From contig OMPR01000013.1 in the NCBI GenBank assembly GCA_900313015.1, forward strand, positions 712,725 to 776,724: DNA of 64,000 nucleotides. Direction: 5' to 3'. This DNA is from Rhodobacteraceae bacterium EL53. GTDB taxonomy: Bacteria; Pseudomonadota; Alphaproteobacteria; Rhodobacterales; Rhodobacteraceae. Under the pieces are notes generated by a model. It was given only the letters and a program-made list of their open reading frames with translations, did no database searches and was not told where the DNA came from. Of the stretch, positions 55,129 through 63,894 are shown one piece after another. The translations under genes were made by a program, and so were the position numbers. How positions within the stretch are numbered: position 1 is the stretch's first letter; every line of letters begins with the position of its first letter.

Positions 55129-56256
55129 ATGTACCAGCCAATAGATAAGCTGCTCGTTGAAGCGAGAGATTTCAGTGTTCGACTTGAATCGATAGCCGCG
55201 CAAGATTTGAGTATGAATCTTGAAAATTACATTGAGCCATCTTGGACCGTTCGAAAGGTCCTCGAAGGATACAACCGTTACGCCAAGACTGGGATAAACG
55301 ACGAAGCCACCTACTTGCGCTTTCGCGAAGCGTTTAGTGAAACTGAGGGACGCAGTAATCGAGTGTTTAGCAACGTTCTCGCAGATCACGTTGGCAAGAC
55401 CGAGTATGACTATTCACAAACAATGTTTGGCGACGATATCGACGCTGCGAATACAGTCAAGACAGGCCTTTACCACCTCAAAAACCATGGTTTTTACAAA
55501 ACTAAACTTCGGGTTCCAGCCAAGATTGTAGAGAGCCTCAAAAATAAAATCCTGAATGGGATGGAAAAAGACAACGGCGAAAATGTTGAGAAGGCAATTT
55601 CTGGTACAGACGACGCCCCGTTGCAGATCAAAGGAAAGCACGGGTGGCTTTCAACGTTTGATGAGATGTATGAGATCTCTGGCGATCCCATCTTGCTAGC
55701 ACTGGTCCAAGAGTACATGGGTGTTCCGCCAATCTACAACACACCAGTGGCCTTCCTGAACTCGGCACGAAAAATCCAGTCTCAGCGAGAATTGTCCGAT
55801 ACGGCGCAACTGTACCACCACGACTTGCACCGTCTTCAATTTGTTAAGTTGTTCATTTATCTGACTGATGTTGACATGGATTCCGGACCCCACACCCTTA
55901 TTCCCGGCACGCACCGTAAACGTCCATCGAATATGTGGGCAGACGGTCGTCATACCGATGAAGCCGTCACTGCGGCAGGATTGATGGATGATGAAGTGAA
56001 CATTGTTGGGCCAGCTGGTACGGTCTTCCTTGTTGATACAAGTGCACTGCACAAAGGTGCCAACCCGATTAGCAAGCACCGCTTGATGGCTCAGGTTCAG
56101 TACACGAACTCACTCTTTGGTCGGCCTTGGCCGGAATCAGAGAGAAAGGTCTCTGTTGCTGCGACAAGCGAAAATACAACTGTAAACTTGGCAGCGGATC
56201 TAGTGCGGAAACACGCGCAGCGATCTGGTGTTAGGTTTATGCAGAACTACATCTAA
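55129..56256 (+). CDS. Phytanoyl-CoA-dioxygenase-family Fe(II)/2-oxoglutarate oxygenase
   Basis: 375 residues. The iron ligands are visible as YHHDLHR (His230-x-Asp232) and SALHKG (His308), with an Arg ten residues on (KHRLMAQVQY) to bind 2-oxoglutarate. The surrounding strands LQFVKLFIYLTDVDMDSGPHTLIPGTH are typical of PhyH proteins. It would hydroxylate a small molecule or a carrier-bound group. Paired with the GSCFA gene in one probable operon, so the two may modify the same product. The N-terminal 100 residues are extra to the core fold and unrecognised. Confidence 0.82.
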   Translation: MYQPIDKLLVEARDFSVRLESIAAQDLSMNLENYIEPSWTVRKVLEGYNRYAKTGINDEATYLRFREAFSETEGRSNRVFSNVLADHVGKTEYDYSQTMFGDDIDAANTVKTGLYHLKNHGFYKTKLRVPAKIVESLKNKILNGMEKDNGENVEKAISGTDDAPLQIKGKHGWLSTFDEMYEISGDPILLALVQEYMGVPPIYNTPVAFLNSARKIQSQRELSDTAQLYHHDLHRLQFVKLFIYLTDVDMDSGPHTLIPGTHRKRPSNMWADGRHTDEAVTAAGLMDDEVNIVGPAGTVFLVDTSALHKGANPISKHRLMAQVQYTNSLFGRPWPESERKVSVAATSENTTVNLAADLVRKHAQRSGVRFMQNYI

Positions 56257-56516
56257 GCTAACCAAATTCTTGTTTGGCTTAAGCCCCGCATCGGCAACAG
56301 TGGAAAACCAATTCGCTAAAGAATATGAGGCGCACGGTGACAAGAAGAGTGAGGGCCGCCGTATTTCCACTGAAACCGTTTACCAAAGCTACGCACCGGA
56401 GTCTCCGTCAACGTTTGCCAGTAAATCGATTGAAAAGGTAATCTACTCATTTTTGGACCTGTCCCGATTTAGTTCCGGTCTCTTTCGAGCGATATTCGCA
56501 ATGAAGGAGATTAACC

Positions 56517-56768
56517 ATGTCACCGAGATACAGCTACGAGTTCAGGCGCAATGAAGTACGCATAGCGACGACCAACGGGCTGACGCGACCTCAGATTGCG
56601 TCAGATTTGGGTGTTCGCGTTTCAACCCTGAACAATTGGGTTCAACAGCACCAAAATGATGATTTGATGTCTGGCCCGCATGAAGATGTAGAGAAAAAAA
56701 CGCGCACCTGCGCAAAGAGAACCGCATTCTCAAAGAGGAAAGGGAGATTCTAAACCGTTCCGGGTTGG
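56517..56768 (+). pseudogene. IS3-family OrfA, frameshifted
   Basis: Begins MSPRYSYEFRRNEVRIATTN with a helix-turn-helix LTRPQIASDLGVRVSTLNNWV, typical of IS3-group OrfA. A frameshift in the run of A at about 56694-56700 separates DVEKK from AHLRKENRILKEEREILNRS, the leucine-zipper-like end of OrfA. Natural IS3 elements use a programmed frameshift at the OrfA/OrfB junction, but here it lies inside OrfA before the end helix, so it is more likely a mutation. Confidence 0.7.
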
Positions 56769-56865
56769 TGCCCGCCTGTGTGCGGTAGAAACAGGTCGTG
56801 CTATCGTTGCGAGATGAAGGGCTGCGGCGGTTCGCTTATTGGAATCCGTCTGAGGGCGGAACCCC

Positions 56866-58000
56866 GTTAAAAAACGTGGTCCATGGGTTGATGCTAACTT
56901 GAGAGTGGTGACGGATGCACCGGTGCGTGCGTTTGGCACGATCACGCATGATCTGTATGATTTGGCCGATTGGTTTAAATCGCACGGTGTGACCAGCGTT
57001 GCGATAGAATCCACCGGTGTGTACTGGGTCCCAGCTTACGAGGTAGTTGAGCAGCACGGCTTTGAGGTCATTCTGGTCGACGCGCGCTACGCCAAGAACG
57101 TACCCAGCCGGAAGACCGACGTCAGCGATACCAGCTGGCTTCAAAAATTGTATTCCTACGGTTTGCTACGCGGTAGCTTTCGACCAACGGCCGAGATTGC
57201 GACGTTGCGAGCTTATCTGCGCCAACTTGAACGATTGGTAGAATATGCGGCTCCCCACATTCAACACATGCAGAAAACACTGATGGAGATGAACTTCCAA
57301 CTGCATCATGTTGTGTCTGACATCACGGGTATTACGGGGATGAAGATCATCCGCGGCATCGTCGCCGGCGAACGGGATTTGGACATGTTGGCCTCCTATA
57401 GTGACGTGCGTTGCAAGGCTTCGACTGAGACAATCAAAGCTGCACTCAATGGGAATGATCGTCCCGAACACATCTTCTCGCTGGCCCAGTCGCTCGAACT
57501 CTATGACTTCTATCAGGCCAAGATGCTGGAATGTGATCATCATCTTGAGGCGACACTGGCGGCATTAGGCTCGGACACTGAACATGATCCCAGCAAGTTG
57601 CCGCGCCCGCGCCCCAAGGCCAAGCAGGTCAGTACGCCTTCGTTTGACGTGCGGGCCGCGCTGTTTGGTGTTATCGGCGTTGATTTGACACAAATCCATG
57701 GGATGGGCCCGTCTCTGTCGCTCAAGTTGGTTCGCTAATGCGGAACTGATTTGCGCGCATGGCCAAGCGCTAAGCACTTCACGTCATGGCTCTGTCTGAA
57801 ACCGGGCAACAAGATATCTGGAGGAAAGGTGTTATCATCCCGAACACGGCGACCATCCAGCCGCGCCGCAGCTCTCTTGCGATTGGCAGCTGTCACGATC
57901 GGGCACTGCTTTGGGCGCCTTCTACCGTCGACTAGTAGCGCGCGCGGGTAAGTCCAAAGCCGTCACAGCCAAAGCGAGCAAGATCGCGGTTCTGTTCTAC
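56866..58000 (+). pseudogene. IS110-family transposase fragment
   Basis: The frame from about 56866 reads GPWVDANLRVVTDAPVRAFG then DLYDLADWFKSHGVTSVAIE, STGVYWVPAYEVVEQHGFEV, VDARYAKNVPSRKTDVSDTSWLQ (split DEDD-type domain), HGMGPSLSLKLV. TAA at 57736-57738 stops it, the same frame continues CGTDLRAWPSAKHFTSWLCL and PGNKISGGKVLSSRTRR, then a one-base shift restores GAFYRRLVARAGKSKAVTAK to VLFYNT at 58003. The N-terminal 25 or so residues are missing. In the IS110 family, VLFYNT is normally followed by more residues; here IS3 OrfB sequence follows. Confidence 0.75.
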
Positions 58001-58069
58001 AACACCCGCAGAATACACTCAGCTCTCGGCTGGAAAAGTCCCTTGGCTTTCGAAAGAGAGGTTGCATAA
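58001..58069 (+). pseudogene. IS3-family OrfB C-terminal tail
   Basis: The codons NTRRIHSALGWKSPLAFERE followed by VA and TAA (58067-58069) are the classic end of an IS3-group OrfB transposase. It is fused in frame to the IS110 end, joined at a shared segment coding YNT. Confidence 0.7.
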
Positions 58070-58107
58070 GTGAGTAACCGGAGCGGCACGAAAGCGCGAC
58101 AGGTCCA

Positions 58108-58381
58108 ATATTGGGACGACTTGATCCTGTTCTTGACAGATGGCAGCATCGAGATGGACAGCAACGCTGGCAAGCGCACAATCCGCCCCATCGCCATACA
58201 AAGAAACAACGTGCTCTTTGCTGGTCACGACGCCGGTACCCAGAACTGGGCCATGCTTGCGTCACTCATCGAGACATGCAAACTGAGCCAGATTGAGCCG
58301 CACGGCTACCTCACAGCCATCGTTAATGGGCATAAGCAGAGGGATATCAACCAACTGCCACCGTGGAACTTTAAAAGCTGA
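58108..58381 (+). pseudogene. IS66-family transposase C-terminal fragment
   Basis: Right after the IS3 right end the frame reads YWDDLILFLTDGSIEMDSNA, GKRTIRPIAIQRNNVLFAGH, NWAMLASLIETCKLSQIEP and a closing INQLPPWNF, which is the C-terminal third of an IS66 TnpC transposase. The N-terminal part is absent, so the IS3 element had apparently landed in an IS66 copy. Confidence 0.75.
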
Positions 58382-58444
58382 AGCAACGCTTACAGCTGAA
58401 CTCGAAACTGCGGTCAAAAATGGGAAACCCGCAGGCAAGCAGAA

Positions 58445-58546
58445 GGAGCAATATTCCAATACATCAATGGGTTCTACAATCCACGCAGGCGGCATTCATC
58501 CCTTGGTGGGAAAAGCCCTTTGGCATTCAAACGAATGGCTGCATGA
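58445..58546 (+). pseudogene. Second IS3-family OrfB tail
   Basis: A 33-codon frame, GAIFQYINGFYNPRRRHSSL then GGKSPLAFKRMAA and TGA, is again the end of an IS3-group OrfB (YNxRRRHSxLG-KSPxAF pattern) but from a different copy than 58001-58069. Nothing else of that element is found between here and the repA gene. Confidence 0.6.
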
Positions 58547-58612
58547 CATGAGCTGAGAGACCAGTACTTTTACGCAGCAAGTCCAACCCGAGTAACGAGT
58601 ACGCCTCTTCCC

Positions 58613-59626
58613 CTACCCCTTGCGCTTTTTCACCCATCCTAAAAACGCCGCATCTGGCTTGCGCAACCGCTGCGCCCCGGTCCGCGCCCAGACCCCGCGC
58701 CAGTCCGCCTCGAGCGCATACACATCCGTGCCTGGCATCAGGCGGCGCGCTTCCTCTAGCGCATCGGCACTGAGGATCGGAGGAGGCACATCCACAGACA
58801 CCAACCCACCGCGCGGCGTGAACCGCATCAGGTCGCCCGGGGCCTCTTCGATCTCGTAATCCGGTAAATGGTTTGCTTCGATCATGTCGCGCAACATTTT
58901 ACGAAACACCCGGCGCGGGGAGGCACTGCCAGATTTCTTGAGCAACGTATCCACCGACACGGTCCAGGCTGGTTGGCGTCCGCAATGTTTGCGCGCCAAT
59001 TCATAGATCCGCCGCTCCAGCGGTTTGCGCAGGCGGAAATAGTCCCGGCTCAGCGTCAGCACTGATTTCGACACCACCGCCCGGAACAGCCATTCGCTGA
59101 GCGTGACCGCCACGCTGACCATCCGCCCGCCGCGAGTCTTGCGTTCGATCTGCCAGCTTTCGATCAGGCCAAACCCGGTAGTGACCTCTTTATCGCCGGT
59201 CACGATATTGGTGGTGATCCGTGTGCCGGCAAGACGTTCAAACGCCTCGCGCAGACGGCGATAAGAGTCACCGCTGGTTTCGCGATTGGTTGCCACCAAT
59301 AGATCATGCGCCTTCAGGTGCAGCGTCCGGCTGACGGTCCGCCCCGCATTGATCCCTGCCATCAGCTGCGAAATACAAAACAGCAAGATGTCCTTGTCGT
59401 GGATCGTCGCCAATCCGCGCACCGAGGGCGTCACCGTGATCTCGGTTCCATTGTGATCATACTGCAAAATCCGCCGGTCCGGGCGCGTCGCCAACGAGAA
59501 CAGCGGGTGCTCCATACTGGCGATGTCATCCTTGGGGATCGCATCAAAAATATCGCAAAGGAAAAAATCACTCTGCTTATGACGGTCGGGCAAAAGCCCC
59601 CCCGCCCCTGTTACTGCACTGCTCAT
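58613..59626 (-). CDS. repA: Plasmid replication initiator RepA (RPA family)
   Basis: 337 residues of the 'replication initiator protein A' type used by RepA-group plasmids of Rhodobacteraceae. Typical blocks are SDFFLCDIFDAIPKDDIASM, MEHPLFSLATRPDRRILQYD, ITVTPSVRGLATIHDKDILL, ETSGDSYRRLREAFERLAGT and RDYFRLRKPLERRIYELARK, the last part of a winged-helix DNA-binding domain. It should bind the iterons in the adjacent 59697-59757 region and recruit the host replisome. It is divergent from parA across that origin-like stretch, and IS fragments end close behind it. Confidence 0.92.
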   Translation of the reverse strand: MSSAVTGAGGLLPDRHKQSDFFLCDIFDAIPKDDIASMEHPLFSLATRPDRRILQYDHNGTEITVTPSVRGLATIHDKDILLFCISQLMAGINAGRTVSRTLHLKAHDLLVATNRETSGDSYRRLREAFERLAGTRITTNIVTGDKEVTTGFGLIESWQIERKTRGGRMVSVAVTLSEWLFRAVVSKSVLTLSRDYFRLRKPLERRIYELARKHCGRQPAWTVSVDTLLKKSGSASPRRVFRKMLRDMIEANHLPDYEIEEAPGDLMRFTPRGGLVSVDVPPPILSADALEEARRLMPGTDVYALEADWRGVWARTGAQRLRKPDAAFLGWVKKRKG

Positions 59627-59677
59627 GGCCGGTATCCGACTCGTTTTTTCGTGGTTTTAGTGACGGCCAACCTAGAG

Positions 59678-59686
59678 TTATCCACA
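59678..59686 (+). other. DnaA box
   Basis: TTATCCACA matches the strict consensus DnaA-binding 9-mer TTATNCACA. It stands 10 bp before the first iteron, which supports an origin here. Confidence 0.7.
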
Positions 59687-59696
59687 TGCCCGCACA

Positions 59697-59757
59697 ACGG
59701 GGTTACAGAGTCACTCTATCGGGGGTTTGGATTCAGTTTATCGGGGTTTCAGAGTCA
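59697..59757 (+). repeat. Three iterons with exact 22-bp spacing
   Basis: ACGGGGTTACAGAGTCA (59697-59713), TCGGGGGTTTGGATTCA (59719-59735) and TCGGGGTTTCAGAGTCA (59741-59757). First and third agree at 15 of 17 bases, second and third at 13 of 17. Starts are 22 bp apart both times, about two helix turns, so the sites face the same side of the DNA as initiator-binding iterons do. Confidence 0.7.
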
Positions 59758-60006
59758 TTCAAAACATAAAGATGATAAGAAGTCCTTTTATTTTCAAAAG
59801 ATTACCCACTCATACCTAAGCCTGTAACACATAAATAACACGACTCTAACAAACCAAAAAAATCGCCAAATCTAAAAATATGCGCTATATCAGCACCAGC
59901 ACCACCCCTATTTACTTAGAAAAAACAGATCACATGCGGCTTTTGCTTTCATGTATCACCTTTTTTGGTACACTAATGAAAACGCACTACATCGAGCAAT
60001 TTCACC

Positions 60007-61395
60007 ATGGCAAAAGACCCCATCCCCCTGCCGCCCTATTTCAACATCGATCCCGATGCAGCCTTGGCAGATCTTGACTTACCCACAGACACGCAAGGCT
60101 TTGCCTCCATCGCCGAGGCCTGCACCCGCGGGCGTACCGATCTGGCCAGTCGGGGCATGAACGAAGACGGGCGCAAGAACCTGCGTCTTTTTTCAACTTG
60201 GGAAATCACCCGCTATCTGATCCCTGTCGCACAAGCCCATTTCCGGCGTGTGCTCAAACAGAATCCCGACCTGCCACAAGGACAATCAGAAACAGATGGG
60301 GGGGCCAAATGGTTTACTCTGGACGAGGTGTTGCGCCTGCGTGCCTTCTTTGGCGCCCAAGGATCCAAAGCTAAAGAATACGTCCCCTACCGCCCCAAAG
60401 GGTTGCCCGCCAAAATGGTCGCAGTGGCAAACTTCAAAGGTGGGGTTGGCAAGACCAGCACCGCGGCACATCTCGCAATGTCTGCCGCACTGGATGGTTA
60501 CAAGGTGCTGGTAATTGATCTCGACAGTCAGGGATCGATGACCTCGATCTTTGGCGGCACAGTCGACGATGAATGGCAAACCGCCTTTCCGCTGCTGGCG
60601 CGCCACTACGGCGAGCATCTGCGCATAGAGAACCAAAGGCGTCTGGACCGGGGTGATCCCCCTCAGCCGCTGGATGAGGGGCTCTCAGCGGCAATGGAGA
60701 TGACCGCAGCGGATGTGATCCAGTCGACCCACTGGCCCAACATTGATCTGATCGGGGCGCAGCTGAATCTGTATTGGGCTGAATTCCAAATCCCCGTCTG
60801 GCGGATGCAGGCGCGTGGTTGGAAGCTGTGGGATGCCTTAACCGACCGTCTCGAGGCGGATGGGGTGCTGGACGACTATGATCTTGTGTTCATCGATACA
60901 CCCCCTGCACTTGGCTATTTAACCATCAACGGATTGGCAGCCGCTGACATCCTGTTGGTGCCTCTGGGCGCATCATTTCTGGAGTTTGATTCAACTGGCC
61001 GCTTCTTTGACATGTTGCATTCCACCTTCGCCAGTATTGAAGACGGGGAAAACGTTGCAGCCCGCGCATTGGGGCGCCCTCAAATGGGGTTTGAATGGGA
61101 TGCCGTCCGCGCCGTCATTACTCGCTATGACGGCGCACAACAGGGCGAGTTATCGGGTCTAATGCAGGCTTATTTGGGCAAGACACTATCCCCCCACCGG
61201 CAAGATTTCACTGCGCTGATTGGGCAGGCTGGTGAACAGGTGAACGGGATTTACGAAGCGGATTACCGTGATTTTAATCGGGAAACCTATGCCCGTGGAC
61301 GCGAAACTTTTGACGCCACTTATGCCGCCTTCAAACGCTTGCTTTTGGGCATCTGGCGACGTGGTGAGCTGGAAATGCAGCAGGCGGCTGAATAG
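60007..61395 (+). CDS. parA: Plasmid partition ATPase ParA
   Basis: 462 residues. A deviant Walker A, NFKGGVGKTSTA (KGGVGKTS at 144-151), with VLVIDLDSQGSMTS (A') and VFIDTPPALGYLT (B), identifies a ParA/MinD-type ATPase. The N-terminal 130 residues include a MerR-like helix-turn-helix region (WFTLDEVLRLRAFFG), as in long ParA proteins that also repress their own operon. It moves plasmid copies with ParB. 41 bp before parB. Confidence 0.93.
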   Translation: MAKDPIPLPPYFNIDPDAALADLDLPTDTQGFASIAEACTRGRTDLASRGMNEDGRKNLRLFSTWEITRYLIPVAQAHFRRVLKQNPDLPQGQSETDGGAKWFTLDEVLRLRAFFGAQGSKAKEYVPYRPKGLPAKMVAVANFKGGVGKTSTAAHLAMSAALDGYKVLVIDLDSQGSMTSIFGGTVDDEWQTAFPLLARHYGEHLRIENQRRLDRGDPPQPLDEGLSAAMEMTAADVIQSTHWPNIDLIGAQLNLYWAEFQIPVWRMQARGWKLWDALTDRLEADGVLDDYDLVFIDTPPALGYLTINGLAAADILLVPLGASFLEFDSTGRFFDMLHSTFASIEDGENVAARALGRPQMGFEWDAVRAVITRYDGAQQGELSGLMQAYLGKTLSPHRQDFTALIGQAGEQVNGIYEADYRDFNRETYARGRETFDATYAAFKRLLLGIWRRGELEMQQAAE

Positions 61396-61436
61396 CAAAT
61401 AACAGACCCTAAACAGGGCAATTCGGAGGATCGGAT

Positions 61437-62507
61437 ATGGCAAAACGCAAACGGCTAACCCCAGCTCAACCTGGATTCCTCGGGGGCCCTGTCGAGGCAG
61501 AGCGCGCACCCGAAACCAAATCCATACCTGTGGCCATGAGCGCCCCTATTGCCCAGGTTGCTGGCGAAGCCTCCGCGACGGCGGCCTTGGAAGAAGTCAG
61601 CGCGGCCCTACGCAATGCCCGCGCCGAAGGGCGGATGATTGAACTGTTGGACCTGGACGCCATCGACGATCGTCATCTGGTCCGGGACCGTTTGGAACAG
61701 AACGAAGAAGAGATGACCGCGCTGGTGGATTCTTTGCGCGCGCGCGGTCAGCAAATGCCCATTGAGGTGGTTCTGCTATCTGACCCTGCGGGGGGGCGAA
61801 CCCATGGTTTGATTTCTGGTTGGCGGCGGCTGACGGCGCTGCGTAGGCTCTATAAAGAGACTTCAGACTCTAAATTCTCGCACGTCCGCGCGATGGTGAT
61901 TACACCAGACACAGCCCAAGATGCCTATGTGGCGATGGTCGAAGAAAACGAAATCCGGGTCAACCTGTCCCATTACGAACGCGCCCGCATTGCAGTGCGG
62001 GCCATGAAGGAAGGGGTTTATCCCTCACAACGGGCGGCTTTGCAGGGATTGTTTGGCAATGCGACCCGCTCTAAGCGGTCAAAAATTGGGTCCTTTATTG
62101 CGCTGGTGGATGCCTTTGATGCGACACTGTGGTTCCCCTCTGCAATTAGTGAAAAGTTGGGTCTGTCTTTGGTGCGGGAACTGATCCGTGATCCCGGATT
62201 TGAAGATCTGCTGAAAAAGCGGCTTCAGGATATGCCTCGTGACAGTGCCGCCACCGAAATGCGTATTCTGTCGGAAACATTGTTGGAGAGACAGGCCCCT
62301 GCCCTACCCGCAGATCCAGAACCGACTGCGCGTCCGCGCGTGCGATCAACCACCTCAGGCCCAGCCGCAGGCGAGCGGATTGTGACACGGGTCACAAAGG
62401 GCATTGAAATGCGATTTACCCCGGATCAGAGCCGCATTGAGTTGGTCGGTGATGGGATAAGCGACGCCCTCGCAGAGGCGCTTCAGGACTGGCTGCGTAA
62501 CCAATAG
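61437..62507 (+). CDS. parB: Plasmid partition protein ParB
   Basis: 356 residues. The ParB/Spo0J nuclease-like N-domain is seen as RDRLEQNEEEMTALVDSLRA and GLISGWRRLTALRRLY; the box VAMVEENEIRVNLSHYERAR matches the ENEIR-type arginine patch used for CTP binding. The helix-turn-helix region VYPSQRAALQGLFGNATRSK follows. AATTCGGAGG precedes the start. It should bind the palindrome just downstream of its own gene. Confidence 0.92.
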   Translation: MAKRKRLTPAQPGFLGGPVEAERAPETKSIPVAMSAPIAQVAGEASATAALEEVSAALRNARAEGRMIELLDLDAIDDRHLVRDRLEQNEEEMTALVDSLRARGQQMPIEVVLLSDPAGGRTHGLISGWRRLTALRRLYKETSDSKFSHVRAMVITPDTAQDAYVAMVEENEIRVNLSHYERARIAVRAMKEGVYPSQRAALQGLFGNATRSKRSKIGSFIALVDAFDATLWFPSAISEKLGLSLVRELIRDPGFEDLLKKRLQDMPRDSAATEMRILSETLLERQAPALPADPEPTARPRVRSTTSGPAAGERIVTRVTKGIEMRFTPDQSRIELVGDGISDALAEALQDWLRNQ

Positions 62508-62520
62508 TGCCCTTTGAAAA

Positions 62521-62538
62521 TGTTTCGCGCGCGAAACA
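62521..62538. other. parS-like centromere palindrome
   Basis: TGTTTCGCGCGCGAAACA is a perfect 18-bp palindrome 13 bp after the parB stop codon. It keeps the outer TGTTTC and GAAACA of chromosomal parS (TGTTTCACGTGAAACA) with a longer CG core. A degenerate second copy, TGTTCCACGCGCGAA (62546-62560), follows. Position and shape make this the partition site of the replicon. Confidence 0.72.
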
Positions 62539-62589
62539 CTGACTGTGTTCCACGCGCGAAGAAAAAGGGGAAGGCTGTGTGTTGAGGCG

Positions 62590-63894
62590 TTAGCGCCCGA
62601 CCCCGACATACAGTTCAAACCCAGCCCGTTTGGCGGATTTCTCGGAATAGATATTGCGCAGATCGACCATGCGCGGCACGTCCATTTTCTTTGCAAGTTG
62701 TTTGAGATCCAGCGCGCGGAATTCGTTCCACTCCGTTAGCAAGACCACCAGATCCGCATTGCGCACTGCATGATAGGGATCATCCATCCATTTCACCCCA
62801 GGTAAAAGAGCCTCGCCTTCGGCGTAGCCTTGCGGATCAACCACACGAACCTTTGCGCCGCCACCAATCAAGGTGGGGACAATGGTCAGCGAAGGTGCAT
62901 CCCGCATGTCATCTGTGTTGGGCTTAAAGGTGACGCCCAGCACAGCCACGGTTTTCCCATTGAACGTACCGTCCAGTGCATCCCGCAGTTTTTCCACCAT
63001 GCGGTTCTTGACTTGGTCATTAACGCGCATAACCGTTTCGGTGATTTGCATGGGAAACGCATTGTCCTGACCGATGCGCGCCAAAGCGGCGGTATCTTTC
63101 GGGAAACAGGATCCACCATAGCCTGGGCCGGCATGCAGGAACTTGTTGCCAATGCGCCCATCCATGCCAATCCCACGAGAGACCTCTTTGACGTCGGCCC
63201 CTACCCGTTCACACAAGCCTGCAATTTCGTTGATAAACGTAATCTTGGTCGCCAGAAACGCGTTGGCCGCGTATTTGATCATCTCGGCACTTTCCAGATC
63301 TGTGGTCAGGATCGGAAAGTCGCGCAGGTACAATGGGCGATATATGTCAGCCATGACCTCGGCGGCGCGATCGTTCTGTACGCCGACAACCACGCGATCC
63401 GGGTGCATGAAATCATCAATCGCCGCGCCTTCGCGCAGGAATTCAGGGTTCGAGGCGACATCGAATTCTGCAGTTGGGTTGGCCTTGTGAATGGTCTGTT
63501 TGACCTGTCGGTTGGTGCCGAGTGGCACAGTGGATTTGGTCACGACCACGGTGTAGTCGGATATGGCCTCGGCAATCTCTTTGGCGGCGGCCATGACATA
63601 AGTCAGATCCGCGTGGCCATCCCCACGCCGTGTTGGTGTGCCTACGGCGATAAACACCGCATCGGCCCCATTCACGGCGGCGGCCAGATCAGTGGTAAAG
63701 CTTAACCGTCCGGCGGCCACGTTTTTGGCCATCAGCGTGTCCAGCCCGGGTTCGTAGATTGGAACCTCACCCGCTTGTAGCATCTTGATTTTCTGCTCGG
63801 CCTTGTCGACGCAGATGACGTCATGGCCAAAATCTGAAAAGCAAACACCCGAGACCAGCCCAACATATCCGGTGCCTATCATCGCAATGCGCAT
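62590..63894 (-). CDS. ugd: UDP-glucose 6-dehydrogenase
   Basis: 434 residues, full length. NAD-binding start IGTGYVGLVSGVCFSDFGHD, then TKSTVPLGTNRQV, NPEFLREGAAIDDFMHPDRV, the catalytic block YGGSCFPKD (Cys near residue 260) and VLGVTFKPNTDDMRDAPSL. It oxidises UDP-glucose to UDP-glucuronate for exopolysaccharide or capsule. It converges on parB across the parS-like site. In related roseobacters RepA-type 'biofilm' plasmids carry surface polysaccharide genes near the replication module, so more such genes may lie beyond the right edge. Confidence 0.95.
   Translation of the reverse strand: MRIAMIGTGYVGLVSGVCFSDFGHDVICVDKAEQKIKMLQAGEVPIYEPGLDTLMAKNVAAGRLSFTTDLAAAVNGADAVFIAVGTPTRRGDGHADLTYVMAAAKEIAEAISDYTVVVTKSTVPLGTNRQVKQTIHKANPTAEFDVASNPEFLREGAAIDDFMHPDRVVVGVQNDRAAEVMADIYRPLYLRDFPILTTDLESAEMIKYAANAFLATKITFINEIAGLCERVGADVKEVSRGIGMDGRIGNKFLHAGPGYGGSCFPKDTAALARIGQDNAFPMQITETVMRVNDQVKNRMVEKLRDALDGTFNGKTVAVLGVTFKPNTDDMRDAPSLTIVPTLIGGGAKVRVVDPQGYAEGEALLPGVKWMDDPYHAVRNADLVVLLTEWNEFRALDLKQLAKKMDVPRMVDLRNIYSEKSAKRAGFELYVGVGR

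Larger units (their letters stand above)
56454..58107. mobile_element. IS3-family element, interrupted by IS110-type sequence
   Basis: Terminal inverted repeats match at 22 of 27 bases: left TGGACCTGTCCCGATTTAGT (first 20 from 56454) and right, read inward from 58107, TGGACCTGTCGCGCTTTCGT. Inside the left end is an IS3 orfA (56517 on), inside the right end the last codons of an IS3 orfB (58001-58069). The middle, about 1.1 kb, is IS110 transposase sequence in the place of most of orfB. The element is thus defined by its ends, with its core replaced. Confidence 0.7.
59627..60006. other. Putative plasmid origin and repA/parA promoter region
   Basis: About 380 bp between divergent repA and parA. 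The repA-proximal half holds a DnaA box and three iterons. The parA-proximal half (about 59758-59995) is very A/T-rich with runs of A and T, fit for strand opening and promoters. No coding frame with protein features is present. Confidence 0.65.

Noticed and set aside
56694-56700. A-run in IS3 orfA as the natural programmed frameshift
   Set aside because: It lies before the end of OrfA's own helix, not at the OrfA/OrfB overlap, and OrfB is largely gone.
62830-63705. 291-codon plus-strand frame over ugd
   Set aside because: Antisense shadow of UDP-glucose 6-dehydrogenase.
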